Below are positions 24,873 through 33,882 of a DNA stretch of 64,000 bases, one piece after another. The DNA is from UBA1444 sp964521625 (lineage in GTDB: Bacteria; Bacillota; Negativicutes; UBA1444): contig CAZFSM010000010.1 in NCBI GenBank assembly GCA_964521625.1, positions 68,979-132,978 of the forward strand, given 5' to 3'. Each line of letters starts with the position of its first letter. The stretch's first letter is position 1. The translations under genes and the position numbers were made by a program. The notes under the pieces were generated by a model that was not told the origin of the DNA, searched no databases, and saw only the letters and a program-made list of their open reading frames with translations.

Positions 24873-25685
24873 TTATTTTCCCCCTTCCATACGTTTTCTC
24901 CGCGCCGCTCCAAGATAGGGAGAAAGCTTTTCGTAGAGAAACACTGTAACAGGCAGAGAGACAAACAGGGCAAAATATACACCAATGACTGAGGTCAACA
25001 AATTGCTTGCGCCGGCATACATCAAAATTTCCTTGGCCATACTGGGAACCGCCGCAGCAATCGCACCGGAGGAAGCGGCCATCATGCTGCCGGATCCCAC
25101 TCCGGCGCCCATGGCGAGCGCATATGGGTGCAGCAGATCGAGGGATGCAATGAATCCAGCAACGAACCCAAGCCAGACCGCGCCAAACAGGGTGCCGCAG
25201 ATATATACGGCCATGACGCCACGGCCCTCGGGTGAATCCAAGCCGTATTTTTCTGCGATGATCGCGATGTTTGGTTCGCGGTCGATTGAGTAGGTGGCGC
25301 CGATCGACTCCCGGCCCAGACCAAGTAAGAGTGCAATGGGAAGACCAAATAATATTGTGCCGAAAAAGTGTCCGATTTCTTGAAAGGAAAGTGCCAAACC
25401 GGACTGCATCAACTTGACCAGATTGGGTCCCATCAGAACGCCGAGTTTGGCGATCAGCATCAAGGTGGCAACACCGAGGCATTTGGCCGAAATGTTCATT
25501 TCAGTCACATTAAGAATTTTCAGTTTGGGTAGACTGATCACGGCACCGATGACCATTGCATAGAGCATCGGCAGGAACAGTAACACGCCGGGACCGAGCG
25601 GGACTTTTTTGGTACCGATTATCTCGCAAATTGCAACGATAAGCAGTGCCAGGGCATGGATTTTCCAAGAGCGCAAAATTTCCAA
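24873..25685 (-). CDS. DUF3100 integral membrane protein
   Basis: 270 residues from a TTG at 25685 behind AAAGGAGG. Roughly eight hydrophobic helices, with conserved loops PKLKILNVTEMN, GRESIGATYSIDREPNIAI and AMGAGVGSGSMMAASSGAI. The family is uncharacterised; the Gly-rich helix break and the acidic-basic loop suggest a secondary transporter. It lies between an M20 amidohydrolase (upstream) and a smaller five-helix protein (downstream) in one minus-strand unit, so it probably imports the hydrolase's amide substrate. This is an inference from context. Confidence 0.75.
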   Translation of the reverse strand: MEILRSWKIHALALLIVAICEIIGTKKVPLGPGVLLFLPMLYAMVIGAVISLPKLKILNVTEMNISAKCLGVATLMLIAKLGVLMGPNLVKLMQSGLALSFQEIGHFFGTILFGLPIALLLGLGRESIGATYSIDREPNIAIIAEKYGLDSPEGRGVMAVYICGTLFGAVWLGFVAGFIASLDLLHPYALAMGAGVGSGSMMAASSGAIAAAVPSMAKEILMYAGASNLLTSVIGVYFALFVSLPVTVFLYEKLSPYLGAARRKRMEGGK

Positions 25686-25757
25686 GAACGTTTTCCTCCT
25701 TTAATTTATTGGATTTACACTATATTATCGTGATCTCACGGGGATACCTTATAGGCC

Positions 25758-27065
25758 TCAGCTAAAATATTTATCAAGCAGGGTCAGATATTCCGCTTTA
25801 GTCAGGACTGGTTGGAAGTTTGCCGTGATTTGTTTTGCCGTTGCCGCATTATCCGCTAGCAGGTCGATGATTGTCATTGCCATCAACTTGGCTGGTTGGA
25901 CACAGGCCGCTGCATAGTCGACAGCATTGAACTCTTTTGTGTGCAGAGCTCCACAGACGCCGCCGGTGAACGGATGAATTGTTGGCAGCAGATGCGAGAT
26001 ATCGCCCATATCAGTCGAACCGCCGAAATGGCCGCTTTCAACTACGCAGTCGGCAGGCAACAACGCCAGCGCATTGGCGCGGAATACATCGTTTAGCTCA
26101 GGCATGCAATTGAGTGGAAGGTAGCCGGGAATCGTGCGGATATGAGTTTCGGCGCCGACTGAATCGCCGCCCGCTTTGAAGGCGCGGCTAACTTTGCCAT
26201 AGGTTCCTTCGATAGCTTTCATCGTGCTGGCCCGCACATAGGTTTCCAGTCGTACGTCAGCCGGCACGGTATTGACCAGGTCGCCACCTTTGGTAATGAT
26301 CGGGTGAACTCTTACGATATCTTGGTCACGGAACGTTTCACGCAGTGCATGAACGCCCATTAAACCGATCATCGCCGCGTTCAGGGCGTTGATTCCTTCG
26401 TGGGGTGCGCCGGCGGCGTGCGCTTCTTTGCCGACATATTGCACCGTCATGCCGATGAATCCATTACAGGTCTCGCACAGGCCGACCCGGCCAGCTGGCG
26501 CATCTTTGTCAGCATGAATCATCATCGCGATATCAATGTCATCGAATTCGCCGCGATAAACCAGCTCCTGTTTGCCTCCCAGATAGCGGATTTTCCCCTG
26601 GTCGCGCAATTGTTGGCGAAAGGCAATTTCCACATATTCCTCTGCCGGCACGGCCATAAAAGTCACATTGCCGGCTAAAGAATCAGCAATGCCAGCGAGT
26701 TTAAGGCCAAGTGCTGCGCCTAGCATGGCGCCAAGCTGCAAATTGTGACCACAGGCGTGAGCAGCGCCGGTTGAGGGATCTGCTGCCGGACTATCCGGGC
26801 AAATGACTGCATCCAGTTCACCGATGATGGCGACGTTAGGACCGGTTGCACCAGGTTTGAGCTGAGTTTTTACTCCGGTAAGCGCCAACCCTTCCTGACA
26901 GGAAAAATTCAAACCAGCAAGAAATTTGCTGACAGCTGCTGCGGTTTTCGTCTCTTTAAATCCGAGTTCCGGTGTTTTCCCAATCTCCATTGCTACCTGG
27001 ATGATCTCTTGGGCATGCTCGTCGATCATCTGGCAAACACGGTTCTTGAGCATCTGCTTGTTCAT
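25758..27065 (-). CDS. M20-family amidohydrolase (AbgB-like)
   Basis: 435 residues, cytoplasmic. Metal-binding motifs include HACGHNLQLGAML, the general base pair PAEEYVE, and a later His in GALHTKEFN; the dimerisation (lid) domain is near 185-300 (QYVGKEAHAAGAPHEGINAL). Length and motifs are closest to aminobenzoyl-glutamate hydrolase/aminoacylase-like M20D peptidases, which cut an amide between an acyl or aryl group and an amino acid. First gene of the unit with the DUF3100 pair, 72 bases upstream of it. The exact substrate is not readable. Confidence 0.87.
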   Translation of the reverse strand: MNKQMLKNRVCQMIDEHAQEIIQVAMEIGKTPELGFKETKTAAAVSKFLAGLNFSCQEGLALTGVKTQLKPGATGPNVAIIGELDAVICPDSPAADPSTGAAHACGHNLQLGAMLGAALGLKLAGIADSLAGNVTFMAVPAEEYVEIAFRQQLRDQGKIRYLGGKQELVYRGEFDDIDIAMMIHADKDAPAGRVGLCETCNGFIGMTVQYVGKEAHAAGAPHEGINALNAAMIGLMGVHALRETFRDQDIVRVHPIITKGGDLVNTVPADVRLETYVRASTMKAIEGTYGKVSRAFKAGGDSVGAETHIRTIPGYLPLNCMPELNDVFRANALALLPADCVVESGHFGGSTDMGDISHLLPTIHPFTGGVCGALHTKEFNAVDYAAACVQPAKLMAMTIIDLLADNAATAKQITANFQPVLTKAEYLTLLDKYFS

Positions 27066-27347
27066 TCTAAATATGCCTCCTTACTGCTCTGGTTTCTGCG
27101 CTTTAATGGTTTCGCTCCTAAAATCGAAAAACCCTTTCAGAAATAAAAAAAAGAATAATTGAATTTGTAATTTGCCGACAAACAAAAGGCGTTAGCTGGA
27201 AAATGGCGAATTATCATCAAGGAAGATTTTCCGCGGAAGACTCAAGGGTTGAAAAAGCGTTTATTGATGGCGGATTGCACGGAATGACACAGCCCTGAAG
27301 AGAATTACAGAAATAGTTGCCGCATGGTGAATAGCCGTAGTGCATAA
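27066..27347. other. Divergent intergenic region
   Basis: It separates the minus-strand M20 unit from the plus-strand KDPG aldolase. I see no coding capacity. A 10-bp palindrome TTCCGCGGAA sits at 27229-27238; it is similar in shape to the larger palindrome next to the aldolase gene and could be a secondary operator. Confidence 0.4.
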
Positions 27348-27369
27348 TATTATTTCCCGGGAAATAATA
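27348..27369 (+). promoter_or_regulatory. Perfect palindrome before KDPG aldolase, candidate operator
   Basis: A perfect 22-base palindrome with centre TTTCCCGGGAAA lies immediately before the ribosome binding site AGAGGAGGGA. The central CG symmetry is like LacI/GntR-family operators. It could instead fold as a hairpin in the 5' leader. Regulator unknown. Confidence 0.5.
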
Positions 27370-27385
27370 AAGAGGAGGGAATTCA

Positions 27386-28030
27386 ATGCGAAAGCTGGAA
27401 ATTTTACACAAGGTTTTACAGAGCGGCATCGTGGCGATCGTCAGGACCGATGATGCGGAAAAGGCGAAAAAACTGGTAACTGCGATCAGTGATGGTGGCA
27501 TCAAGGTCATTGAAGTTACTATGTCCGTGCCAAATGCTATTGAAGTAATCAAGGAGCTAGCAGTGTTCTGCGCCAAAGAGCAGATCACTCTGGGTGTCGG
27601 CTCTGTGCTCGATCCGGAAACAGCCCGGGCGGCGATTCTCGCCGGGGTGGAGTATGTTGTGACACCCTGTTTGAATTCTGATGTCATCAAACTTTGCAAT
27701 CGCTATCAAGTTCCGTCGATGCCTGGCGCTATGAGTGTCAAGGAAGTAGTGGAAGCGATGGAAGCCGGTGCGGATATTGTGAAAGTCTTCCCGGGTGAAC
27801 TGTTGGGTCCGCAATTTATCAAGGCGGTTCACGGACCGATTCCTCAGGCGCCATTGATGCCGACCGGCGGCGTGCAGCCTGACAATGTGCAGGAATGGTT
27901 CGCAGCGGGGGCGGTGGCGCTTGGCGTGGGCGGTTCGCTGACAGCAGGTGCAAAAAATGGCGACTATGCAGCGGTGACCACTGTCGCCCGGGTGTTTGTC
28001 GAAAAAATCAAAGCAGCCAGAAAAGGTTGA
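27386..28030 (+). CDS. KDPG/KHG aldolase
   Basis: 214 residues. Cleaves 2-keto-3-deoxy-6-phosphogluconate to pyruvate and glyceraldehyde 3-phosphate. Motifs: GIVAIVRTDDAEKA, VIEVTMSVPNA (acid/base Glu), GVGSVLDPETARAAI, VTPCLNSDVI, and the Schiff-base Lys in DIVKVFPGELLGPQF near residue 133; PTGGVQPDN closes the phosphate site. Followed 14 bases later by KDG kinase, giving the last two steps of uronate/pectin catabolism that begins with KduI at the left edge of the window. Confidence 0.93.
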   Translation: MRKLEILHKVLQSGIVAIVRTDDAEKAKKLVTAISDGGIKVIEVTMSVPNAIEVIKELAVFCAKEQITLGVGSVLDPETARAAILAGVEYVVTPCLNSDVIKLCNRYQVPSMPGAMSVKEVVEAMEAGADIVKVFPGELLGPQFIKAVHGPIPQAPLMPTGGVQPDNVQEWFAAGAVALGVGGSLTAGAKNGDYAAVTTVARVFVEKIKAARKG

Positions 28031-28044
28031 GGGAGGAAATGACG

Positions 28045-29076
28045 ATGAGAAATAAAGTAGTAACTTTTGGCGAAGTGATGATGCGGCTGGCGCCACCCGG
28101 CTATCAACGTTTTGTGCAGACCAACTCGTTTGATGCGACCTATGCCGGTGGTGAGGCCAACGTTGCGGCATCACTGTCCCAATATGGCTATGATGCGTAT
28201 TTCGTCACAAAATTGCCGCCAACCGAGCTTGGTCAGGCTTGCAAATTCTTTTTACAGAAATACGGTATCAAAACAGACTATATCAAGATGGAAGGTGGCC
28301 GCTTGGGCATTTACTTCCTTGAAACCGGCGCATCGCAGCGGGCTTCTAAAGTGATTTACGACCGGAAAGATTCGGCGATTGCCCAGGTGCAACCCGGTGA
28401 ATTTGACTGGCCGGCAATTTTTGCCGGTGCTGTGGTGTTCCATATTACCGGCATCACTCCCGCACTGAGCGATAGTGCGGCTGAAGTCAGCCTGGAAGCT
28501 GTTCAGGCGGCAAAAAAAGCCGGACTGACGGTGAGCTGCGACCTGAACTTCCGCAAAAATCTCTGGAGTTCAGCTAAAGCTGGTGCAGTCATGAGCACAT
28601 TGATGCCGTATGTTGATATTGCGATCGCCAATGAAGAGGATGCGGAAAAAGTATTCGGCATTAAAGCCGAAAATACACAGGTGGAATCAGGCAAGATCGA
28701 CGATAGTGGCTACCAGACAGTCTGTCGCAAATTGGTGGAGCGCTTTGGCTTCAAAAAAGTGGCGATTACGTTGCGAGAGAGTTATTCTGCCTCTGATAAT
28801 GGCTGGTCGGCTATTCTCTACGACTCAGGCCTGAATGAGTTTTACAAATCGAAAAAGTACGATATCCACATCGTCGACCGGGTGGGCGGCGGCGACTCAT
28901 TCGGCGGCGGTCTTCTGTATGGTCTGTTGCAAGGAATGAGCAACCAACAAAGTATCGAGTTTGCGGTGGCTGCTTCCTGCCTGAAACATACTATCCCCGG
29001 CGATTTCAACCTGGTCAGCGTATCCGAGGTCAAAGCCCTGATGAAAGGCGACGGTTCAGGCCGCGTGCAACGCTAG
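28045..29076 (+). CDS. kdgK: 2-keto-3-deoxygluconate kinase (PfkB family)
   Basis: 343 residues. The ATG at 28045 is chosen because GGGAGG is eight bases upstream; the ATG six bases earlier is too close. PfkB motifs: TFGEVMMRLAPPG at the N-terminus, YAGGEANVAASLSQYG, and the anion hole DRVGGGDSFGGGLLYGL near the C-terminus with catalytic Asp. Phosphorylates 2-keto-3-deoxygluconate to KDPG for the upstream aldolase. Fructoselysine- or ribo-type kinases are less likely given the neighbour. Confidence 0.88.
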   Translation: MRNKVVTFGEVMMRLAPPGYQRFVQTNSFDATYAGGEANVAASLSQYGYDAYFVTKLPPTELGQACKFFLQKYGIKTDYIKMEGGRLGIYFLETGASQRASKVIYDRKDSAIAQVQPGEFDWPAIFAGAVVFHITGITPALSDSAAEVSLEAVQAAKKAGLTVSCDLNFRKNLWSSAKAGAVMSTLMPYVDIAIANEEDAEKVFGIKAENTQVESGKIDDSGYQTVCRKLVERFGFKKVAITLRESYSASDNGWSAILYDSGLNEFYKSKKYDIHIVDRVGGGDSFGGGLLYGLLQGMSNQQSIEFAVAASCLKHTIPGDFNLVSVSEVKALMKGDGSGRVQR

Positions 29077-29123
29077 TCGATTAAAGCAGGAGTTGGGTTC
29101 TATGATGTAGAAATAATTAATTT

Positions 29124-30914
29124 ATGAGAAAAACGTGCGTGTTCCGCTACACTATAGCTTGGGTGTTCTCGATTGCCATTCTGGTATTCGCTGTTCACCC
29201 TTGTTTTTTTGACCGGGCGGCATTGGCTGAACCGAAAATAATCAAGGTCGTGATGGATGACAATTATCCGCCATATGTCTTTCGTGATGCTGAAGGACAA
29301 TTGGGCGGCATTCTAATCGACCAGTGGGCATTGTGGGAAAAAAAGACTGGTGTGAAAGTGCAACTGACTGCGAAGGATTGGGCCGATGCCCAACATGAAA
29401 TGCAAGAAGGCAAGTATGATGTCATTGATACCATCTTCCAAAATCCAGCGCGCGATAAACTTTATGACTTTACCAAACCTTACGTTCGCTTGGATGCAGT
29501 AATCTTTTTTAACAAAAACTTGCCTGGTATTAAAGATTTGCCTTCGCTTAAGGGGTTTAACGTTGGCGTAAAACAGGGCGGTCACTCTACTACTGTGCTC
29601 AAACAGGCCGGAATTACTGGAATTGTTGAATTCCCCAGTTATGAAGCGATGGTGCTGGCGGCGAGAGATCACAATTTGCTGATCTTTATCATGGAGAAGC
29701 CACCAGGGCTTTATTTCCTCTATAAACATGGCCTGACCGACCAACTGCGGATTTCCGAACCCCTTTATTCGGGTGAATTTCGCCGGGCAGTGAAAAAAGG
29801 CGATCAACCAACGTTGCGGTTGGTTGAAGAAGGCTTTGCCAAGATCAGCAATTCCGAACATGACGCAATCCAGCGAAAATGGTTTGGCGATGCTCCCGGT
29901 AAAACGGCCATCGATTATAAACTGTTGATCGGGGTTCTAGGATTCGTCGGCTTAGCGGCGATCTTGTTGATTGGTTGGAACTGGGCTCTGCGTCGCACAG
30001 TGCGGCGAAAAACTGAAGCGTTGGTGAGCAGCGAGAAAAAATTTCGCGAACTGCTGTTAAATCTGGCGATGGGTGTGATTGTTCATGACGCAACAGGAAA
30101 ACCACTGTTGTGGAATGTAGCGGCGTTACGGGAACTGGGGCTGACAGAACGCCAACTCACGGGACTGGACCCATTGCCGGTTGGCCGGGAATATATTTCT
30201 TCGGCGGGGAATTTTTTGACAGCGTCGTTGTTTCCAGTTCAGATTGTGTTGACTACGGGGGAAGCATTGCGGGAATATAGCATGGGGTTGCGTCAAGCTG
30301 GAATGAGCGATAAATGGTTCCAGGTGGATGCATTTCCAGATTACGACGATATGGGACATATTGTGCAAGTTGTGGTGACGTTCTTTGACGTGACGACACG
30401 GCGGGAAACGGAGCAACGCCTGACATACATCAGTTTTCACGATGCGCTGACCGGCGTTTATAACCGGGCTTATTTCGAAGAAGAACTACATCGGTTGGAA
30501 CACCGGCGAAGCGGTGCAGTGGCGATTGCTATTGTGGATGTCGACGGGTTGAAGAAGGTCAATGATACCTGGGGGCATAGCCAGGGTGACGAGTTGTTGA
30601 TTAAGGCAGCTAAACTCCTGCGACAGGCTGTCAGGCAGGAGGATGTTGTGGCGCGAATCGGTGGTGACGAGTTTGCAATTATTCTGAAAAGCACGGAGGA
30701 AGTGGTGGTAAACACTATTATTGAACGCTTGAAACAGGCGTTGGAGTTGGAAAAACTAAATACAGAGGACTTGGCGCCGCTGAGTTTGTCTTTGGGCTAC
30801 GCATTTGCTGCTGGGCCGGAAATTATGACGGTAGAATTATATAAGACTGCCGATAATTTGATGTATCAGGCCAAGGCACGGCGTTACGCCAAACGAAAAG
30901 AGAACAGCCGATAA
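29124..30914 (+). CDS. Periplasmic-solute-sensing diguanylate cyclase
   Basis: 596 residues. Signal peptide to about residue 36, then an SBP_bac_3 amino-acid-binding-type domain (IKVVMDDNYPPYVFRDAEGQ to about 260), one transmembrane helix (LLIGVLGFVGLAAILLIGW, about 270-290), a PAS-like segment (about 300-425), and GGDEF at about 430-590 (DALTGVYNRAYFEEEL, DVDGLKKVNDTWGH, ARIGGDEFAII). The RQED inhibitory site is present. It would convert a small extracellular ligand signal to c-di-GMP. No ribosome binding site is obvious before the ATG. The placement after the KDG genes could mean a sugar-acid or amino-acid signal; that is speculative. Confidence 0.88.
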   Translation: MRKTCVFRYTIAWVFSIAILVFAVHPCFFDRAALAEPKIIKVVMDDNYPPYVFRDAEGQLGGILIDQWALWEKKTGVKVQLTAKDWADAQHEMQEGKYDVIDTIFQNPARDKLYDFTKPYVRLDAVIFFNKNLPGIKDLPSLKGFNVGVKQGGHSTTVLKQAGITGIVEFPSYEAMVLAARDHNLLIFIMEKPPGLYFLYKHGLTDQLRISEPLYSGEFRRAVKKGDQPTLRLVEEGFAKISNSEHDAIQRKWFGDAPGKTAIDYKLLIGVLGFVGLAAILLIGWNWALRRTVRRKTEALVSSEKKFRELLLNLAMGVIVHDATGKPLLWNVAALRELGLTERQLTGLDPLPVGREYISSAGNFLTASLFPVQIVLTTGEALREYSMGLRQAGMSDKWFQVDAFPDYDDMGHIVQVVVTFFDVTTRRETEQRLTYISFHDALTGVYNRAYFEEELHRLEHRRSGAVAIAIVDVDGLKKVNDTWGHSQGDELLIKAAKLLRQAVRQEDVVARIGGDEFAIILKSTEEVVVNTIIERLKQALELEKLNTEDLAPLSLSLGYAFAAGPEIMTVELYKTADNLMYQAKARRYAKRKENSR

Positions 30915-30972
30915 GAAGGGTCGCTGCCGCTGGTTGAGGCGAGGCTAAAACCACACTTGGCGTTATAGTTAA

Positions 30973-31023
30973 AGAGGGCTGTCTCAAAATAGGTTATTAA
31001 CCTGTTTGAGACAGCCCTCTCAC
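30973..31023. terminator. Strong bidirectional terminator
   Basis: A 16-bp stem (30973-30988 with 31005-31020) with a further inner AGGTT/AACCT stem. It lies between the convergent cyclase and hcp genes. Confidence 0.7.
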
Positions 31024-31061
31024 CGCGTGCGAAGAAAAAACGGTTGCCAGGAGGCGTAAGA

Positions 31062-32705
31062 TTAGCCTAGGATTGCCTTGAGATCTTGCTCCGGCGTGGT
31101 GATCGGCATCAAGTTGAGCTTGTCGTGCAGAACCTGGAATACGGCAGGCGTGAGGAACGCCGGAGCGGAAGGCCCGATCCGGATGTTGCGGACGCCGAGG
31201 AACAACAAACTGAGCAGGATGCAGACAGCTTTTTGCTCATACCAGGACAGCACCAGCGAAAGTGGCAGGCCGTTGACGTCGGTTTTGAACGCGTCGGCCA
31301 ACGCCAGAGCGATTTTGACCGCCGAGTAGGCATCGTTGCACTGCCCGATATCCAGCAAACGAGGAATGCCTTCGATGTCGCCGAACTCAAGTTTATTGAA
31401 CCGGTACTTGCCGCAGGCCAGGGTCAGGATGACACAATCCTTGGGCACCTGAGTTGCCAGATCGGTGTAGTAGTTGCGTCCACTTTTGGCTCCGTCGCAG
31501 CCGCCGATCAGGAAGAAGTGGCGGATTTTGCCGGCCTGGACCAGTTCGATAACTTTGGGTGCGGCGCCGAGTACGGCATTGCGACCGAAGCCGACCAGAA
31601 TGGTTTTTTCGGGCTCGGTTTCCGGGAAACCGGCTGCCACCAGCGCAGCATCAATTACCGGTTTGAAGTTGCGGTCGGCAATATGGACGATACCGGGCCA
31701 GGCGACCAATCCGCAGGTAAAGATCCTTGATTTGTAAGATTCAGCCGGTTTTTGGATGCAGTTGGTGGTCATCAGAATCGAACCGGGGAAGGCGGCGAAG
31801 TCCTTTTGCTGGTCTTGCCAGGCACCGCCGTAGTTACCAACAAAATGAGTGTATTTTTTTAATCCGGGATAGCCGTGGGTTGGCAGCATTTCGCCATGAG
31901 TATAAATATTGATGCCGGTTCCTTCAGTTTGTTTCAGCAACTCTTCAAGGTCTTTCAGGTCGTGGCCTGAAACCAGAATGGCTTTGCCTTTGACTGCATT
32001 GATTCGAACCGGTGTCGGTACAGGATGCCCATAAGTACCGGTGTTGGCCTCGTCAAGAATTTCCATGACCCGAATGTTGACTTCACCGCACCGCAGCGCC
32101 ATGCCGAGTAGCGCATCCACGCCGAGATTGGGTTGGGTCAGAAAATCCAGCGCATCATGGAAAAATGCATTGACTTTCGAATCAACAATACCGAGGACAC
32201 GGGCGTGGTCGGCATATGCGGCCATTCCCTTCAGTCCAAACAAAATCAGGTTTTCCAGACCGACGAGATCGGTGCCGCGTGCAGCCAGATCTTTGCTGAG
32301 TACCAGTTCTTCGCCTTGCTCAACCAGGCCTTCAAGGCTGGGGGCTGGCTGCCAGACGGCAGGTCCGGTCAGTTGTTCGGTTGTTGCGCCAGCTTTGAGT
32401 GCCGCCGCTTCATACAAGCTGCGAGCCTTGTTGCGGATAGCGCCCCCCTCACGAATGATGCCTTCCAAACGGGCGGGATCGAAATTTACATTGGTGATAG
32501 TGGTAAACAGGGATTCGATGACGAATTTGTCGATAACTGCTTCCTGAGCGCCAAGGTCGAAGGCGCGCCGAGCATACATTGAAACTCCTTTGGTCAGATA
32601 CAGCAGCAAGTCTTGCAGGGCGGCGGTCTTCGGGTCCTTGCCGCAGACGCCGAAGGCGTCGCAACCGGTTCCTTTGGCAGTTTGTTCACATTGATAACAA
32701 AACAT
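31062..32705 (-). CDS. hcp: Hydroxylamine reductase (hybrid cluster protein)
   Basis: 547 residues of the anaerobe type. N-terminal Cys3, Cys6, Cys15 and Cys21 (MFCYQCEQTAKGTGC, then GVCG) ligate the [4Fe-4S] cluster. Hybrid-cluster ligands are visible in HGEMLPTHGYP, GSILMTTNCIQKP, IFTCGLVAWPG and TLACGKYRFNKLEFG. Hcp proteins reduce hydroxylamine in vitro and act as NO reductases in vivo. Last gene of the Rrf2-ferredoxin-cupin-hcp unit, 37 bases behind the cupin gene; its ribosome binding site is GGGGGATGAAAA. Confidence 0.95.
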   Translation of the reverse strand: MFCYQCEQTAKGTGCDAFGVCGKDPKTAALQDLLLYLTKGVSMYARRAFDLGAQEAVIDKFVIESLFTTITNVNFDPARLEGIIREGGAIRNKARSLYEAAALKAGATTEQLTGPAVWQPAPSLEGLVEQGEELVLSKDLAARGTDLVGLENLILFGLKGMAAYADHARVLGIVDSKVNAFFHDALDFLTQPNLGVDALLGMALRCGEVNIRVMEILDEANTGTYGHPVPTPVRINAVKGKAILVSGHDLKDLEELLKQTEGTGINIYTHGEMLPTHGYPGLKKYTHFVGNYGGAWQDQQKDFAAFPGSILMTTNCIQKPAESYKSRIFTCGLVAWPGIVHIADRNFKPVIDAALVAAGFPETEPEKTILVGFGRNAVLGAAPKVIELVQAGKIRHFFLIGGCDGAKSGRNYYTDLATQVPKDCVILTLACGKYRFNKLEFGDIEGIPRLLDIGQCNDAYSAVKIALALADAFKTDVNGLPLSLVLSWYEQKAVCILLSLLFLGVRNIRIGPSAPAFLTPAVFQVLHDKLNLMPITTPEQDLKAILG

Positions 32706-32742
32706 TTTTCATCCCCCTAATAAATTTTTGTTCAGATTCGGA

Positions 32743-33075
32743 TTAGTTGACAACGGTGAGCAGCATCTTGAAGTCTTGCTCGGCATCGACGCCATGGGGA
32801 ATATTGGCTGGCATGACAACGATCTCGCCTGCTTTGACAGTCATTGGGACGTCGCCTATGGTAACTTTTGCTTCGCCCTCCAGGACATGAAGCATTGCAT
32901 CGCCGGGGGCGGAATGAGTACTGACGCCTTCACCGGCAGCAAACGAAAACAAGGTTATTGTCATTTCTGGCCGTTGGACGAAAGTGCGGCTGACTATTTT
33001 TCCCTTAGCTACTTCGACCAAGCTAGCCAAGGATACTACCTCGGACATGGGAACGTTTTTAATAAGTTCTTGCAT
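32743..33075 (-). CDS. Single-domain cupin protein
   Basis: 110 residues folding as one cupin barrel. Motif 1 is GEGVSTHSAPGDAMLHVLEG and motif 2 PANIPHGVDA; the histidines and the Asp/Glu would hold one metal. The start is behind TAAGGAGG. It sits between the ferredoxin-like gene and hcp, an arrangement also known to me from other anaerobes, but the role of the cupin (metal sensor, small-molecule enzyme) is not established. Confidence 0.85.
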   Translation of the reverse strand: MQELIKNVPMSEVVSLASLVEVAKGKIVSRTFVQRPEMTITLFSFAAGEGVSTHSAPGDAMLHVLEGEAKVTIGDVPMTVKAGEIVVMPANIPHGVDAEQDFKMLLTVVN

Positions 33076-33087
33076 GGGAAATCCTCC

Positions 33088-33882
33088 TTATAATACGGAT
33101 TCTTCTTTGATTTCACCGCTAATGCCGATTTTGGTCAGCTTGACTGGGACTTTGTGGCCGGAGGCCGACACCGCTGCCTGTACTAGGCGAACCAAGCCGC
33201 CGCAGCAAGGGACTTCCATATAGACTACATGGATAAATTCAATGTTGTTTGCCGAAATGATCTGCGCCAGCTTATCGCGGTAAGCGTCAGCATCATCCAG
33301 CTTGGGACAACCGATTATGGCGACTTTTCCCTTCATGAAGTGCCGGTGAAAATCCGGATAAGCGAAAGCTGTGCAATCGGCTGCCATCAACAGCGAAGCT
33401 CGTTCCAGATAGGGGGCGTTAACTGGCATCAAAGCCAGTTGGAGCGGCCAGTTGCCGAGGGCTGACGGGGTCGGTGACAATGCTGGCAATGCGCCGGGAC
33501 ACCCTGTCGGTATAGCGGTGACTGGAGTGTTTGACAGGGAACGGGCCATTGACCCGGGGCAACCTTGAAATTTTGCTGGTTCGGATTTTGCGATTGGTTT
33601 GGCAGGCGGTGTTGCATGAGCAGCTTCGTGAGGTGCACGGCCGATAGAGGCTAAATGTTTGTCCACTGCCGCCTGGTCATATTCCGGCGCTTCCCGTTCT
33701 ACGAGCGTCAGCGCACCGACCGGGCACTCGCCGATACAGGCGCCCAGACCATCGCAATATACTTCGCTGACCAGTCGGGCTTTGCCATCGATCAACTGGA
33801 TTGCGCCTTCGGCGCAGCCGGTGACGCATTGGCCGCAGCCGTTACATTTGGTTTCGTCGATAACGATAATTTTTCTGTTCAT
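33088..33882 (-). CDS. Ferredoxin-like 4Fe-4S protein of the hcp operon
   Basis: 264 residues. Two 4Fe-4S motifs near the N-terminus (CNGCGQCVTGCAEGA and CDGLGACIGECPVGA, about residues 14-60), an Ala/Pro-rich linker with two extra Cys-containing repeats (FQGCPGSMA, PTGCPGALP), then an alpha/beta region with FAYPDFH, IGCPKLDDADAYRDKL and PCCGGLVRLV that may hold another cluster. It is the probable electron donor to Hcp. Start codon overlaps the Rrf2 stop (ATGA). Confidence 0.88.
   Translation of the reverse strand: MNRKIIVIDETKCNGCGQCVTGCAEGAIQLIDGKARLVSEVYCDGLGACIGECPVGALTLVEREAPEYDQAAVDKHLASIGRAPHEAAHATPPAKPIAKSEPAKFQGCPGSMARSLSNTPVTAIPTGCPGALPALSPTPSALGNWPLQLALMPVNAPYLERASLLMAADCTAFAYPDFHRHFMKGKVAIIGCPKLDDADAYRDKLAQIISANNIEFIHVVYMEVPCCGGLVRLVQAAVSASGHKVPVKLTKIGISGEIKEESVL

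Noticed and set aside
24870..25482. Long frame running from 25482 into the small DUF3100 partner
   Set aside because: Its front part is a Cys/Arg/Trp-rich shadow of the DUF3100 gene; only the part from 24870 is membrane-protein-like and has a ribosome binding site.
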